Positions 36,448 through 48,649 of a stretch of 64,000 nucleotides of DNA are shown piece after piece. The DNA comes from Zoogloea oleivorans. GTDB lineage: Bacteria > Pseudomonadota > Gammaproteobacteria > Burkholderiales > Rhodocyclaceae. Position 1 is the stretch's first letter; each line of letters begins with the position of its first letter. The notes beneath the pieces were generated by a model. The model was not told the origin of the DNA and made no database searches. It saw nothing but the letters and a program-made list of their open reading frames with translations. The stretch covers positions 96,863 through 160,862 of the forward strand of contig JAOAUC010000041.1 in the NCBI GenBank assembly GCA_030157785.1, read 5' to 3'. Both the position numbers and the translations under genes were made by a program.

Positions 36448-37646
36448 ATGCGCACGCCTGTAACCGTAAAACTGTTCGCCGGCCTCGGCCCCAAGGGCTG
36501 GCTCGCCGTGGCGCTGGCCGCCCTGGTGGGCTGGGTGCTGGTGCCGATGGCCCATCTGCTGCTGCCGGAAGGCCACCCGCTGCACGTATCCACTTATGCT
36601 ATTACGCTGATCGGCAAGATCCTGTGCTACGCCGTGGTGGCAGTGGCGATGGATCTGATCTGGGGCTTTGGCGGCATCCTGAGCCTCGGCCACGGGGTCT
36701 TCTTCGCCCTCGGCGGCTACAGCTTCGGCATGTACCTGATGCGCCAGATCGGCCGCGAGGGCAGCTACCAGAGCGACCTGCCCGACTTCATGGTCTTTCT
36801 CGACTGGAAGGAACTGCCCTGGTACTGGACCGGCTCCGACCACTTTCTGTGGGCGCTCTTCCTGGCGGTGGCGGTGCCCGGCCTGATTGCCTGGATCTTC
36901 GGTTACTTCGCCTTCCGCTCACGGATCAAGGGCGTGTATTTCTCGATCATCACCCAGGCCCTGACCTACGCGGCGATGCTGTTCTTCTTCCGCAACGAGA
37001 CCGGCTTTGGCGGCAATAACGGCTTCACCGACTTCAAGCGCATCCTCGGCTATTCGGTCACTGCGCCGGAAACCCGGCTGGCGCTGTTCGGCCTGTCGGT
37101 GGCCCTGTTGCTGGGCGCGCTGATCCTCGGCCGGGTGCTGATCGCCTCCAAGTTCGGCAAGGTGCTGACGGCGATCCGCGATTCGGAAAGCCGGGTCATG
37201 TTCATCGGTTACAACCCGCTGCACTACAAGCTCTTCATCTGGACCCTGTCGGCCATGCTGTGCGGCCTGGCGGGTGCGCTCTACGTGCCGCAGGTGGGCA
37301 TCATCAACCCGTCGGAAATGTCGGTGGCCAACTCCATCGAGATCGCCATCTGGGTGGCGGTGGGCGGCCGTGGCACCTTGATCGGGCCGGTGCTCGGCGC
37401 GGGCATCGTCAATCTGTCGAAGAGCTGGTTTACCACCAGCTTCCCCGAATACTGGCTGTTCTTCCTCGGCCTGCTGTTCATCCTCGTCACCCTGTACCTG
37501 CCGCAAGGCGTGGTCGGCGCCTGGGCCAAACTGCGCAGCCGCAAGGCCGCCAAGCCGGCAGCCCCGGCGCCCGCCCCGAGCGTCAAGGCTGCTGCCACCC
37601 CCGAACCCGAAATGCCCGCCGGCAGCGCCGCCAAAGGAGCCTCCGC

Positions 37647-37650
<4 letters not shown>
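36448..37650 (+). CDS. urtC: Urea ABC transporter permease UrtC
   Basis: 400 residues. LivM-type permease with ten or so membrane helices (for example LIWGFGGILSLGHGVFFALG). The C-terminal tail is rich in Pro, Ala and Lys (about 360-400). AAGGAGG precedes the ATG. The stop overlaps the urtD start (ATGA), so translation is coupled to the ATPase. Confidence 0.94.
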
Positions 37651-38498
<848 letters not shown>

Positions 38499-38514
38499 AG
38501 CGATCCTCCGACTT

Positions 38515-38600
38515 GTAGGGGCGACTTCAGTCGCCCATCCGCCGGTAGATCACTGACAAGCCTTTCATCGGAGTCCGAGGGCGACTGAAGTCGCCCCTAC
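38515..38600. repeat. REP doublet (REPIN) copy 2, urtD-urtE gap
   Basis: Inverted units at 38515-38536 and 38579-38600 with a 42-bp spacer containing the family core ATCAC-N3-CAAGCCTTT. Total 86 bp, the standard size of this family. Lies within the operon between two coding regions. Confidence 0.92.
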
Positions 38601-38658
38601 AAGTCCCCTACATTCGTCCCGCAGCTTGCCCCGTTCAAGAATCAACGAGGAACATCCC

Positions 38659-39351
38659 ATGCTTACCGTCACCAACCTCAACCAGTACTACGGCGGCTCC
38701 CACATCCTGCGCGACCTCAGTTTCGAGGTGCCGATGGGCAAGGTCACGACGCTTCTCGGGCGCAACGGAGTGGGCAAGACCACGCTGCTCAAGACCCTGA
38801 TGGGCGTCGTGCCGGCGGCCACCGGCAGCATCCAGCTTGGTGGGCAGGACATCACCAAGGCACCGAGCTACGGCCGCGTGCGCGCCGGCATCGGCTACGT
38901 ACCGCAGGGCCGCGAGATCTTCCCGCGCCTGACCGTCGAGGAGAACCTGCTGATGGGCCTCGCCACCAAGCCGGCCGGGGCCGACGTGCCGGCGCGCATC
39001 TTCGAGATGTTCCCGGTGCTCAGGCAGATGATGCGGCGGCGCGGCGGCGACCTTTCGGGCGGCCAGCAGCAACAACTGGCCATCGGCCGCGCCCTGGCCA
39101 TGGGCCCCAGGCTGCTGATCCTCGACGAGCCGACCGAAGGCATCCAGCCGTCGATCATCAAGGACATCGAACGGGCCATCCGCGCGCTGGCCGAAACCGG
39201 CGAAATGGCCATCCTGCTGGTCGAGCAGTATTACGACTTCGCCCTGTCGCTGGCCGACCACTACCTGCTGATGGAACGCGGCGAGATCATCAGCCGCGGC
39301 CGTGGCGACGAGATGGGGCCGAACGGCGTGCGGGAGATGCTGGCCGTGTGA
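38659..39351 (+). CDS. urtE: Urea ABC transporter ATPase UrtE
   Basis: 230 residues; LivF-like. Walker A GRNGVGKTT (34-42), signature LSGGQQQQLAIGRAL, Walker B LLILDEPTEGIQ. Start at ATG 38659 with GAGG ahead of it, shorter than the open frame that begins inside the REP-flanking DNA. Completes the urea importer; the next genes encode urease. Confidence 0.94.
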   Translation: MLTVTNLNQYYGGSHILRDLSFEVPMGKVTTLLGRNGVGKTTLLKTLMGVVPAATGSIQLGGQDITKAPSYGRVRAGIGYVPQGREIFPRLTVEENLLMGLATKPAGADVPARIFEMFPVLRQMMRRRGGDLSGGQQQQLAIGRALAMGPRLLILDEPTEGIQPSIIKDIERAIRALAETGEMAILLVEQYYDFALSLADHYLLMERGEIISRGRGDEMGPNGVREMLAV

Positions 39352-39381
39352 GCGGCTGCAGGGGCGATCTGTGGGGGGCTT

Positions 39382-39467
39382 GTAGGGGCGACTTCAGTCG
39401 CCCATCCGCCCGTAAATCACCGACAGACCCTTGACCTGAGTCCGAGGGCGACTGAAGTCGCCCCTAC
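39382..39467. repeat. REP doublet (REPIN) copy 3, urtE-ureD gap
   Basis: Inverted units at 39382-39403 and 39446-39467, 42-bp spacer. The right flank (CTACATCGGCCCC) is the mirror of the left flank of copies 5 and 6 (GGGCCGATGTAG), so the conserved element extends beyond the 22-bp unit in some copies. Confidence 0.92.
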
Positions 39468-39551
39468 ATCGGCCCCTCCAGCACCCCCACACGCCGCGCC
39501 GTTTTCCCCTGTACGCCCTGCGAGCGGCACCGTCCTTGCTAAACTTCGCCC

Positions 39552-40424
39552 ATGCTGGCTATTTGTCCTCCCCTTGAAGAAGCCCGGCCCGCGGCCGGCA
39601 CGCAGCAAAGCTGGCACGCCCGTCTCGAGCTTGGCTTCGAAGCCCCCGGCGACGGGCGCACCGTGCTGGCGCATCGCCTGCACAAAGGCCCGTTGCGGGT
39701 GCAGAAAGCCCTCTACCCGGAAGGCCCGGCGGTGTGCCACGCGCTGATCCTGCATCCGCCGGCCGGCATTGCAGGTGGCGATGAACTGACCCTGCAGGTA
39801 AAGGTGGGCGCGGGCGCCCGGGCGCTGATCACTACTCCCGGCGCCGGCAAGTGGTACCGCAGCAATGGCCCGCTGGCCCGCCAGACCCTCGATTTCGAGG
39901 TGGCCGGCGGCGGCGTGTTCGAATGGTTGCCGCAGGAGAGCATCGTCTTCGACCGCGTGAAGGGGCACACCGAAACCCGCGTGCGTCTTGCCGGTGACGC
40001 GGTTTTCATGGGGCTCGACCTTCTGTGCCTCGGCCGTACCGCCTCGGGCGAGCGTTTTACCGAAGGCAGCCTGCGCCTCGCCTCGCGCATCGAGCGCGAC
40101 GGCAAACTCATCTGGAGCGAGCAGGGCCTGATCGAAGGCGGCTCGCGCCTGCTCACGTCGCCGGTCGGCCTGTGCGGCCAGCCGGTGACCGGCACGCTGC
40201 TGGTGGTGTCCGAGGCCATCGACGCCAGCCTGCTCGCCGCCTGCCGCGAGATTCGCCCGACGGTGGGCGAGGGCGCCGTCACCCGTCTGCCCGGCCTGCT
40301 GGTGGCCCGTTATCTCGGCCCCTCCGGCGAACCGGCACGCGCCTGGTTCGTCGCCCTGTGGGCTGCCCTGCGTCCGGTATTGGCCGGCCGTGCCGCCATC
40401 GTGCCGCGTATCTGGCACACCTGA
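39552..40424 (+). CDS. ureD: Urease accessory protein UreD
   Basis: 290 residues, standard UreD length. Conserved [25 protein letters not shown] and [11 protein letters not shown] segments. UreD is the scaffold that, with UreF and UreG, delivers nickel to apo-urease in the cytoplasm. First gene of the urease block, 22 bp before ureA. Confidence 0.94.
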   Translation: MLAICPPLEEARPAAGTQQSWHARLELGFEAPGDGRTVLAHRLHKGPLRVQKALYPEGPAVCHALILHPPAGIAGGDELTLQVKVGAGARALITTPGAGKWYRSNGPLARQTLDFEVAGGGVFEWLPQESIVFDRVKGHTETRVRLAGDAVFMGLDLLCLGRTASGERFTEGSLRLASRIERDGKLIWSEQGLIEGGSRLLTSPVGLCGQPVTGTLLVVSEAIDASLLAACREIRPTVGEGAVTRLPGLLVARYLGPSGEPARAWFVALWAALRPVLAGRAAIVPRIWHT

Positions 40425-40446
40425 ACCCTTTTCCCCAGGAGAACCC

Positions 40447-40749
40447 ATGGAACTCACCCCCCGCGAGAAGGACAAACTCCTCATCTTCACCGCCGGCCTG
40501 CTCGCCGAGCGCCGCAAGGCCCGTGGCTTGAAGCTCAACTACCCGGAGGCGGTGGCCTTCATCAGCGCCGCCGTGCTCGAAGGCGCCCGTGACGGCCGCA
40601 CCGTGGCCGAGCTGATGAACTACGGCACCACGCTGCTGACCCGCGCCGACGTGATGGAAGGCGTGCCGGAGATGATCCCCGACATCCAGGTGGAAGCCAC
40701 CTTTCCGGACGGCACCAAGCTGGTCACCGTTCACCAACCCATCGTCTGA
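40447..40749 (+). CDS. ureA: Urease gamma subunit UreA
   Basis: 100 residues: [20 protein letters not shown] and the conserved GRTVAELM and [13 protein letters not shown] patterns. Structural subunit of the (alpha-beta-gamma)3 urease. CAGGAG precedes the ATG; an upstream in-frame ATG at 40390 lies inside ureD. Nine bp precede ureB. Confidence 0.97.
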   Translation: MELTPREKDKLLIFTAGLLAERRKARGLKLNYPEAVAFISAAVLEGARDGRTVAELMNYGTTLLTRADVMEGVPEMIPDIQVEATFPDGTKLVTVHQPIV

Positions 40750-40758
40750 GGCCCCGCC

Positions 40759-41064
40759 ATGATCCCCGGTGAAATCGAAGCCCTCGACGGCGAGCTGGAA
40801 CTCAACGTCGGCCGCGCCACCCTGAGCCTGGTCGTCGCCAATACCGGCGACCGGCCGATCCAGGTCGGCTCCCACTACCATTTTGCGGAAACCAACGCCG
40901 CCCTCGATTTCGACCGGGCCGCCGCGCGGGGCTTCCGCCTCAACATCGCTGCCGGCACCGCCGTGCGCTTCGAGCCCGGCCAGACCCGCACTGTCGAACT
41001 GGTGGCGCTGGCCGGCGACCGCAAGGTTTTCGGCTTCAACGCCCAAGTGATGGGGGCCCTATGA
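40759..41064 (+). CDS. ureB: Urease beta subunit UreB
   Basis: 101 residues: [35 protein letters not shown] and GFNAQVMG are typical. Structural beta-rich subunit of urease. A REP doublet separates it from ureC, unlike most urease operons, where these genes are tightly spaced. Confidence 0.97.
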   Translation: MIPGEIEALDGELELNVGRATLSLVVANTGDRPIQVGSHYHFAETNAALDFDRAAARGFRLNIAAGTAVRFEPGQTRTVELVALAGDRKVFGFNAQVMGAL

Positions 41065-41102
41065 GAAGCTCTGCACAGGTAGGGTCGATTGTGGGGTCAA
41101 CT

Positions 41103-41188
41103 GTAGGGGCGACTTCAGTCGCCCTCCGCGCCATGGATTGGCGACATGCCTTTGTTCAAGCTCCGCGGGCGACTGAAGTCGCCCCTAC
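41103..41188. repeat. REP doublet (REPIN) copy 4, ureB-ureC gap
   Basis: Inverted units at 41103-41124 and 41167-41188 with a diverged 42-bp spacer. Sits between two structural subunits of one enzyme, which need equal amounts, so any effect on mRNA stability would matter. Confidence 0.92.
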
Positions 41189-41229
41189 AGTTGACCCGGC
41201 AGTCGTCACAAATTTCCTGGAGGACTGAC

Positions 41230-42930
<1,701 letters not shown>

Positions 42931-42932
42931 CC

Positions 42933-43409
42933 ATGCTCCTGATCGAAACCCTCTACACCGGCGAGGCCGCTTCCACCGCCCGCTTGCAACTCGACTTCGA
43001 CGCCCGCACCAAGAGCCGCCTGCGCACACAGCTGGCAGATGGCGAGGAGGTTGGCCTGTTCCTGCCGCGCGGCACCATCCTGCGTGGCGGCGACCGCCTG
43101 CAGGCGCAGGACGGGCGCGTTGTCGCGGTCGTCTCGGCGCCGGAAGAGCTGCTCGAAGCCCGCTGTGCCAACGCCGAGGCACTGGCCCGGGTCGCCTATC
43201 ACCTGGGCAACCGCCACGTGGCGGTGCAGGTGGGCGCGGGCTGGCTGCGCATCCAGGCCGACCACGTATTGAAGACCATGCTGGTTGGCCTCGGAGCCGA
43301 GGTGTCGGATCTCACCGCCGCCTTCGAGCCGGAAGCCGGTGCCTATGCCCACGGCCACCACCACGCCGAGCGCGGCGCCACCGAAGCGAAGATCCACCAG
43401 TACAAATGA
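42933..43409 (+). CDS. ureE: Urease nickel metallochaperone UreE
   Basis: 158 residues. Peptide-binding N-domain, metal-binding C-domain (GNRHVAVQV) and a modest His-rich tail (HGHHHAE) that binds nickel. Two bp after ureC; its stop overlaps the ureF start (ATGA). Confidence 0.94.
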   Translation: MLLIETLYTGEAASTARLQLDFDARTKSRLRTQLADGEEVGLFLPRGTILRGGDRLQAQDGRVVAVVSAPEELLEARCANAEALARVAYHLGNRHVAVQVGAGWLRIQADHVLKTMLVGLGAEVSDLTAAFEPEAGAYAHGHHHAERGATEAKIHQYK

Positions 43410-44089
43410 GCCTGCCGCTGATCCGCCTGCTGCAGCTGGTCAGCCCGGCGCTGCCGGTCGGCGCCTACACCTATTCGCAGGGGCTGGAGTGGGTCGTGGA
43501 CACCGGCGCGGTGAAGACCGAGGCGCAGGTCGGCGAATGGATCGGCGATGCGCTCGCCGGGGCTTTCGGCGGCTACGAGCTGCCGTTGCTGGCCAGGCTG
43601 ATGGAGGCCTGGCAGGCGGGCGACGATGCTACCGTGGCGGAGCTCAATGCCCGCTGCCTGGCCAGCCGGGAGACTTCCGAGCTGCGTGCCGAAACCGTCC
43701 AGATGGGCTATTCGCTGGTGCGCCTGCTGGTGGACCTGCCGGCCTTCAACAGCCAGCCGGACTGGCTGGCGCGGGTGAAAGGAGTCGAAGACCCGGCCTT
43801 TCCGACCGTATGGGCAGCGGTGGCGCAGGCCTGGGGCGTCGAGCGCGAGCCGGCTCTTACCGGCTACGCTTGGGCGTGGCTCGAGAACATGGTGATGGCG
43901 GCGGTCAAGGTCGTGCCCCTCGGCCAGGCATCGGGCCAGCGCCTGCTCTCAAAGCTGGCTGCCGAGGTGCCTGCCCGGGTTGCCGCGGCGCTGGTGTCGC
44001 CCCCGGAAGCCTGGTCCAACTTTCAGCCGGGGCTGGCGATTGCCAGCGCCCGGCACGAAACCCAGTATTCGCGCCTGTTCCGCTCCTGA
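43406..44089 (+). CDS. ureF: Urease accessory protein UreF
   Basis: 227 residues. All-alpha UreF fold: [31 protein letters not shown], and the Arg-rich C-terminal helix ending SRLFRS. Acts with UreD and UreG as the gate for GTP-dependent nickel insertion. Start fixed by the 4-bp overlap with ureE. Confidence 0.94.
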   Translation: MSLPLIRLLQLVSPALPVGAYTYSQGLEWVVDTGAVKTEAQVGEWIGDALAGAFGGYELPLLARLMEAWQAGDDATVAELNARCLASRETSELRAETVQMGYSLVRLLVDLPAFNSQPDWLARVKGVEDPAFPTVWAAVAQAWGVEREPALTGYAWAWLENMVMAAVKVVPLGQASGQRLLSKLAAEVPARVAAALVSPPEAWSNFQPGLAIASARHETQYSRLFRS

Positions 44090-44131
44090 GCGGGGCGGGC
44101 CCGGCAAGACAATCACAACAAGGAATTTCTG

Positions 44132-44746
44132 ATGAACGCCCAACCCCTCCGCGTCGGCATCGGCGGCCCCGTCGGTTCCGGCAAGACCGCCCTGACCCTC
44201 GCCCTGTGCCAGGCCCTGCGCGAAAAGTACGACCTGTGCGTGGTCACCAACGACATCTACACCGCCGAGGACGCCCAGTTCCTGGTGCGCAACGAGGCCC
44301 TGGAGCCGGAGCGCATCATCGGCGTGGAAACCGGGGGTTGCCCGCACACGGCGATCCGCGAGGATGCATCGATCAACCTGGAGGCGGTGGACCGCCTGAT
44401 CCGCCTGTTTCCCAAGGTCGAGCTGATCTTCGTGGAGTCCGGCGGTGACAACCTGGCGGCGACTTTCTCGCCGGAGCTTTCCGACCTGACGCTTTACGTG
44501 ATCGATGTGTCGGCGGGCGACAAGATTCCGAGAAAAGGCGGGCCGGGCATCACCAAGAGCGACCTGCTGGTGATCAACAAGATCGACCTCGCACCGATGG
44601 TTGGCGCATCGCTGGAGGTGATGGAGCGCGACTCGAAGAAGATGCGCGGCGAGCGGCCTTTCATTTTCAGCAACCTGAAAACCGGTCAGGGCCTCGCCGA
44701 GATCATCGCCTTCATCGAAAAGCAGGGCCTTCTGGCCCCGTCTTGA
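44132..44746 (+). CDS. ureG: Urease accessory GTPase UreG
   Basis: 204 residues. P-loop GGPVGSGKT near residue 12, the CPH nickel site in [14 protein letters not shown], and the G4-type motif NKIDLAP. Hydrolyses GTP to drive nickel transfer into urease. Last gene of the urease block; 42 bp after ureF. No clear terminator follows before phaJ. Confidence 0.96.
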   Translation: MNAQPLRVGIGGPVGSGKTALTLALCQALREKYDLCVVTNDIYTAEDAQFLVRNEALEPERIIGVETGGCPHTAIREDASINLEAVDRLIRLFPKVELIFVESGGDNLAATFSPELSDLTLYVIDVSAGDKIPRKGGPGITKSDLLVINKIDLAPMVGASLEVMERDSKKMRGERPFIFSNLKTGQGLAEIIAFIEKQGLLAPS

Positions 44747-44837
44747 GTGCTGTGCGTACCGAAGCTGTCATGGGTTTGCGGTATGCTGGCAGGGCGCCGA
44801 TTTTCTCATCTTCAATAAGTACGCAAAGGGAACAGTC

Positions 44838-45284
44838 ATGAGTGAACAGACCACCAATTTCGAAGAGTTCTACGGCTATAAGTACGAAGAGCTGACCCTC
44901 GGCCAGACCGCGGTGTATGCGCGTACCGTGACCGAAGCCGACATCCTGGCCTTTGCCGGCGTCAGCGGCGACTTCAACCCCGTCCACGTCAATGACGAAC
45001 TGGCCAGCGCCAGCATGTTCGGCGGCCGCATCGCCCACGGCATGCTGTCGGCCAGCTTCATCTCCACCGTGTTCGGCATGAAGCTCCCCGGCCCGGGCAG
45101 CATCTACCTGTCCCAAAGCCTCAAGTTCAAGGCTGCCGTGAAGATCGGCGACACCGTCGTGACCCGCTGCACCATCAAGGAACTGACCCCCGAAAAGCGC
45201 AAGGCCAAGTTCGACACCGTGTGTACGGTGAAGGGCAAGGTCGTGCTCGAAGGCGAAGCCGACATCATGGTGCCGGCCCGCTAA
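44838..45284 (+). CDS. phaJ: MaoC-like (R)-specific enoyl-CoA hydratase (PhaJ type)
   Basis: 148 residues. Single hot-dog domain with the hydratase-2 motif GDFNPVHVN (catalytic Asp45 and His50). Converts trans-2-enoyl-CoA to (R)-3-hydroxyacyl-CoA, linking beta-oxidation to polyhydroxyalkanoate synthesis; the PHA role is a family inference. AAAGGGAAC precedes the ATG. Stands alone between ureG and a strong terminator. Confidence 0.85.
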   Translation: MSEQTTNFEEFYGYKYEELTLGQTAVYARTVTEADILAFAGVSGDFNPVHVNDELASASMFGGRIAHGMLSASFISTVFGMKLPGPGSIYLSQSLKFKAAVKIGDTVVTRCTIKELTPEKRKAKFDTVCTVKGKVVLEGEADIMVPAR

Positions 45285-45309
45285 CCGGCCGCCGACGCCT
45301 TGATGTAAC

Positions 45310-45336
45310 GCCAGCCTTCGGGCTGGCTTTTTTTTT
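45310..45336 (+). terminator. Intrinsic terminator after phaJ
   Basis: GCCAGCC-TTCG-GGCTGGC (45310-45327) with a stable UUCG tetraloop and nine T residues. Confidence 0.92.
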
Positions 45337-45362
45337 GGGGCTGGTGATGACCCGCAGGGGCT

Positions 45363-45473
45363 GTAGGGGCCGATGTAGGGGCGACTTGTAGGGGCGACTT
45401 CAGTCGCCCACCCGCCCTCAAATCACAGGCAAGCCTTTGATCGGAGTCCGAGGGCGACTGAAGTCGCCCCTAC
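45363..45473. repeat. REP doublet (REPIN) copy 5 with extra partial units
   Basis: Full inverted units at 45388-45409 and 45452-45473 (86 bp). On the left are two truncated heads, GTAGGGGC at 45363 and GTAGGGGCGACTT at 45375-45387, the latter abutting the full unit. This looks like a REP inserted into, or recombined with, an older REP. It lies between the phaJ and nifM terminators, filling the 290-bp gap. Confidence 0.9.
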
Positions 45474-45496
45474 AGCCCCCGCGGCCTGGTTCCGGC

Positions 45497-45522
45497 AAAA
45501 AAGCGGGGACCCGAAGGTCCCC
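45497..45522 (-). terminator. Intrinsic terminator of the nif operon
   Basis: Leftward: GGGGACC-TTCG-GGTCCCC followed by GC and a run of six T (45505-45522 stem, 45497-45502 tract). Lies 53 bp past the nifM stop. Confidence 0.88.
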
Positions 45523-45574
45523 AAAAGTGCGCTCCAATCTTTGGAAAGGGGCATCTACCCCTTCCGGATTCTGT

Positions 45575-46450
45575 TCAGTGTTCTTCGGCGGTCTGTGCCT
45601 TCTTCGCCGCTTCCTGCAATTCCTTCATCCAGCCGTGCTGGCAAAGCTTGCGGCGGTTTTGCTCCATCACCAGCCGGATGCGCGGGGCGACCTCGGCGTA
45701 GGGGGCGATGCCCTCCGGGCGGATCGCGTCGCAGCGCACCAGGTGGTAGCCGAGTTCCGTTTGCAGCACTTCCGACAGTTCGCCGACCTTGGCTGCGAAG
45801 AGCGCTTCGTCGAGGGCCGGGTAGAGCTTGCCGCGTTCCACGTCACCGATTTCGCCGCTGTTCATGGCCGTCGGGCACTCGGAGTGCTTGAGCGCCTGTT
45901 CGGCGAAGCGCTTCGGGTCCTTGATCAGGCGCTTCCTGATCTCGGTGATCTTCTTGAGGGCCGCTTCCGGCGTGTTGTCCTTCATCTCCGGATTGATCGT
46001 CACCAGGATGTGGAAGGCCTTGCGCCGTTCGGTGCGCTGAAACTGCTCGAGATGCATGTGGTAGAAAATCTGCACGTCGAGCTCGGATACCTTGGCTGCC
46101 TTGGCCGACACCCGGTCGAGCACCGCCTCCACCTTCAGCTCCCGCTGCAGCGCGGCGTTGAGCAGGGTTTCGTCGAGTTCCTGGGCGGCCAGGGCGTCGG
46201 CGAAATCCTGGTCGGTTTCGTAGCGGCCGCGGATTTCCTGGAAGGCATCGGTCAGCGTGCGCGGCGGCACCATGACACCCTGGGCTTCCGGTGCGGTGAG
46301 CACCAGGGCTTCGATGTCGAGCTGCTTTCTGGCCACTTGGCGAACATGGCGCAGCTCCCGCTCGCTCAGTTCGGCCGGCGCCCGCTCGTAGATGCCGTGG
46401 GCGGTCTTGAAGACCAGGTAGGGCAGGGTCGGGGCGAGGGCGGTCGTCAC
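45575..46450 (-). CDS. nifM: Nitrogenase maturation peptidyl-prolyl isomerase NifM
   Basis: 291 residues. An N-terminal helical part (about 1-140) is followed by a parvulin (PPIC) domain (about 140-245; RRKAFHILVTINPE, ECPTAMNSGEIGDVERGKLY). Needed for folding of the nitrogenase iron protein NifH in Klebsiella and Azotobacter. The start overlaps the nifZ stop by 4 bp. Last gene of the operon before the terminator. Confidence 0.88.
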   Translation of the reverse strand: MTTALAPTLPYLVFKTAHGIYERAPAELSERELRHVRQVARKQLDIEALVLTAPEAQGVMVPPRTLTDAFQEIRGRYETDQDFADALAAQELDETLLNAALQRELKVEAVLDRVSAKAAKVSELDVQIFYHMHLEQFQRTERRKAFHILVTINPEMKDNTPEAALKKITEIRKRLIKDPKRFAEQALKHSECPTAMNSGEIGDVERGKLYPALDEALFAAKVGELSEVLQTELGYHLVRCDAIRPEGIAPYAEVAPRIRLVMEQNRRKLCQHGWMKELQEAAKKAQTAEEH

Positions 46451-46926
46451 GGGGCCTCCTCGGTGGCGGTGGGCTCGGCCTCGGTGTTGGCGGTGATCGG
46501 GTCGATGGCGCTTTCCGGCACCTGCAGCACCCAGCCGGGGAAATGCACGTGGTACTGCACACCGCCCGGCAGGTCGCGGATCACTTTCATGATTTCGCCT
46601 TCAACGCCCGGGCTGGTGCGGATTTCGCCGGCCACCGCCAGCGTCACGCGGGAGCGGACCTTCTCGCGGACTTCGTACTTGCTGGGCGTCCAGGGCTCGT
46701 CCGCGTACAGCAGTTCTTCCTCGCGACAGCCAACGATCTTGTCGGCTTCGAGGTAGTGCACCGTGTAGATGACCTGATCCTGCAGGTAACTGCCGACGTC
46801 CCGCACGACGCCGATCGAACCCCGGCGGATCAGCAGCTCGCCAATCTCCTTGCCGGGGTAGGTGCCGTCGTTGCGCACGTTGCGGATCAGCCTGACCGAA
46901 TCGCCAAATTCGAAACGCGGGTTCAT
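46447..46926 (-). CDS. nifZ: Nitrogen fixation protein NifZ
   Basis: 159 residues. Two SH3-like repeats: FEFGDSVRLIRNVRNDGTYP with GSIGVVRDVGSYLQDQVIY, and the second with VRSRVTLAV and GVEGEIMKVIRDL. NifZ assists P-cluster formation in the MoFe protein. It is followed by nifM, an order known from other nif clusters. Confidence 0.9.
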   Translation of the reverse strand: MNPRFEFGDSVRLIRNVRNDGTYPGKEIGELLIRRGSIGVVRDVGSYLQDQVIYTVHYLEADKIVGCREEELLYADEPWTPSKYEVREKVRSRVTLAVAGEIRTSPGVEGEIMKVIRDLPGGVQYHVHFPGWVLQVPESAIDPITANTEAEPTATEEAP

Positions 46927-46956
46927 GCTGATTCTCCTGGGCTGGTGGGGGGTGGA

Positions 46957-47289
46957 TCAGTCGCCGGTGCCACCGAGGCTGGCCAGCGGCACGAAGGACG
47001 TGCCGGCCGCCTTTTGCAGCACCACGAAGACACGCTCGGTGAGGGCGTCGGAGCTGACGAAGTCCATGTAGGCGCGGGTCAGCCAGGTGGTGTAGAACTC
47101 GCGGGCAGGCGCATCGCCTTCCGGCGCGGGGCCCTGGGCGGAGATGTAGTTGTGATAGCGCTGCAGGATGTGCAGGCGGTTCACATGGACCGTCTTGGCG
47201 TCGTACGCGATGCCGAAGTAGTCGAGAAACTCCTCTGCCGACGAAAGTTCTTCGAGGGCTTCTTCCAGTGTGAGATCGACGTCACTCAT
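46957..47289 (-). CDS. nifW: Nitrogenase-stabilising protein NifW
   Basis: 110 residues, standard size. ELSSAEEFLDYFGIAYDAK and VNRLHILQRYHNYI are diagnostic. NifW protects the MoFe protein from oxygen and associates with NifZ. Located 30 bp upstream of nifZ. Confidence 0.92.
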   Translation of the reverse strand: MSDVDLTLEEALEELSSAEEFLDYFGIAYDAKTVHVNRLHILQRYHNYISAQGPAPEGDAPAREFYTTWLTRAYMDFVSSDALTERVFVVLQKAAGTSFVPLASLGGTGD

Positions 47290-47316
47290 GATGGGCTCCT
47301 GGGCTACGGTGGTGGG

Positions 47317-47850
47317 TCAAAGGGATGAAGCGGCGAAATCGACTGCGATGACGTTGTTGCTGGCGTGGATCCGGGCGACTTCGATCAGGCCGCGGGCACC
47401 CAGGCGGTCGCGCTCGTCCACGTCGGCGATCTTGCCGAGCATGGCGAGGGCGTCGTCGATGCGCTCCTGGCGCAGGGCGAGTACCGCCTTGGCCTTGAGC
47501 GACAGCAGCCAGAAACGGGCCATGGAGGCCGAGTCTGCAAGGCCGCTGACCACCTGCTCGATGGTCAGGTCGTGCCAGTCGGCCGGGTAGGCGATGCCCG
47601 CGCCGGAGATCTCGAGGGCCTTGTCGGCCACCTTGTCGGCGTCGTCGAGGCGGTTCTGATAGAAATAAAAGCGGTACAGGGCGACCAGGACTTCCAGGTG
47701 GCGCGGTGCCAGTTCTTCGGCGCGCAGCAGCAGGGTCTCGGCTTCCGCTTCCGGGTAAAGGTTGGCGGCGTCGCTGATGAGGGCCACCACGTCGGGATCG
47801 ATGGGATCGTCGAAGTACAGCGGGCCGGCGTCGAAGTCGAGCAGATCCAT
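47317..47850 (-). CDS. Nif-operon TPR-like protein, function unknown
   Basis: 177 residues, no signal peptide, acidic. Helical repeats resemble tetratricopeptides (AETLLLRAEELAPRHLEVLV, ALYRFYFYQNRLDDADKVAD, AKAVLALRQERIDDALAML). Sits between cysE and nifW in the NifA-controlled operon, so a nitrogenase-maturation or scaffold role is likely. I do not recognise a named family. Confidence 0.75.
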   Translation of the reverse strand: MDLLDFDAGPLYFDDPIDPDVVALISDAANLYPEAEAETLLLRAEELAPRHLEVLVALYRFYFYQNRLDDADKVADKALEISGAGIAYPADWHDLTIEQVVSGLADSASMARFWLLSLKAKAVLALRQERIDDALAMLGKIADVDERDRLGARGLIEVARIHASNNVIAVDFAASSL

Positions 47851-47865
47851 GATGTGTTCCGCCCT

Positions 47866-48639
47866 CTATTGATCTTCTTTGGCCGACTGCATCATCGAGC
47901 CGCATTCACAGTTGTCGGAGCATTCGCCACACTCTTCCGGGTCGAGCCCGGCGGCGGTGATGCGCGATTCGAGCACCTTGACCCGGTCGAGCAGGCAGGC
48001 GAGGGCCTTGCCCACCGGGTCGGGAATCAGGTGATGGTCGAGGTCCAGCCCGTCGGGGCCGCGGCGGCCCTCGCTGCGCACCACGCGGCCGGGGATGCCG
48101 ACCACCGTGCGGTCGGCGGGCACATCCTTCACCACCACCGAGTTGGCACCGACACGGACTCTTTCTCCGATGGTGATGGGGCCGAGAATCTTGGCGCCGG
48201 CGCCGGCCACCACCCCGTTGGCGAGGGTCGGGTGGCGCTTGCCCTTGCGCCAGGAAGTGCCCCCCAGAGTGACGCCGTGATAGAGCGTGACGTCGTTGCC
48301 GACTTCGGCGGTTTCGCCGATGACGACGCCGGCCCCGTGGTCGATGAAGAGGCGGCGGCCGATTTGCGCCGCGGGGTGGATATCCACATTGGTCAGCATC
48401 CGCGTAAAAAACTGCAGGACCCGGGCCAGGTAGTGCAAGCCGTGCTTCCACAGGGCGTGGCCGAAGCGGTAGGCAAGAATGGCGTGCACACCCGGGTAGG
48501 TGGTGAGGACTTCCCAGCGGCTGCGAGCGGCAGGGTCACGGCTCATTACCGAGTCGATGTCTTCCTTGAGCAGGGCGTAGAGGCTTGGCGGCGCTTCGCT
48601 GACTTCGGGGACATGGGGCAGGGCGCTGGCGGGGTTCAT
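47866..48639 (-). CDS. cysE: Serine O-acetyltransferase (NifP/CysE)
   Basis: 257 residues from the ATG at 48639, which has AAGGA ahead. N-terminal helical domain, then the left-handed beta-helix of hexapeptide repeats ([40 protein letters not shown]). Makes O-acetylserine for cysteine synthesis; nif-linked copies (nifP) raise sulfur supply for FeS clusters. Unusually, the C-terminus is Cys-rich ([11 protein letters not shown]), which could bind a metal or respond to redox state. Confidence 0.9.
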   Translation of the reverse strand: MNPASALPHVPEVSEAPPSLYALLKEDIDSVMSRDPAARSRWEVLTTYPGVHAILAYRFGHALWKHGLHYLARVLQFFTRMLTNVDIHPAAQIGRRLFIDHGAGVVIGETAEVGNDVTLYHGVTLGGTSWRKGKRHPTLANGVVAGAGAKILGPITIGERVRVGANSVVVKDVPADRTVVGIPGRVVRSEGRRGPDGLDLDHHLIPDPVGKALACLLDRVKVLESRITAAGLDPEECGECSDNCECGSMMQSAKEDQ

Positions 48640-48649
48640 GCTCGGTTCC

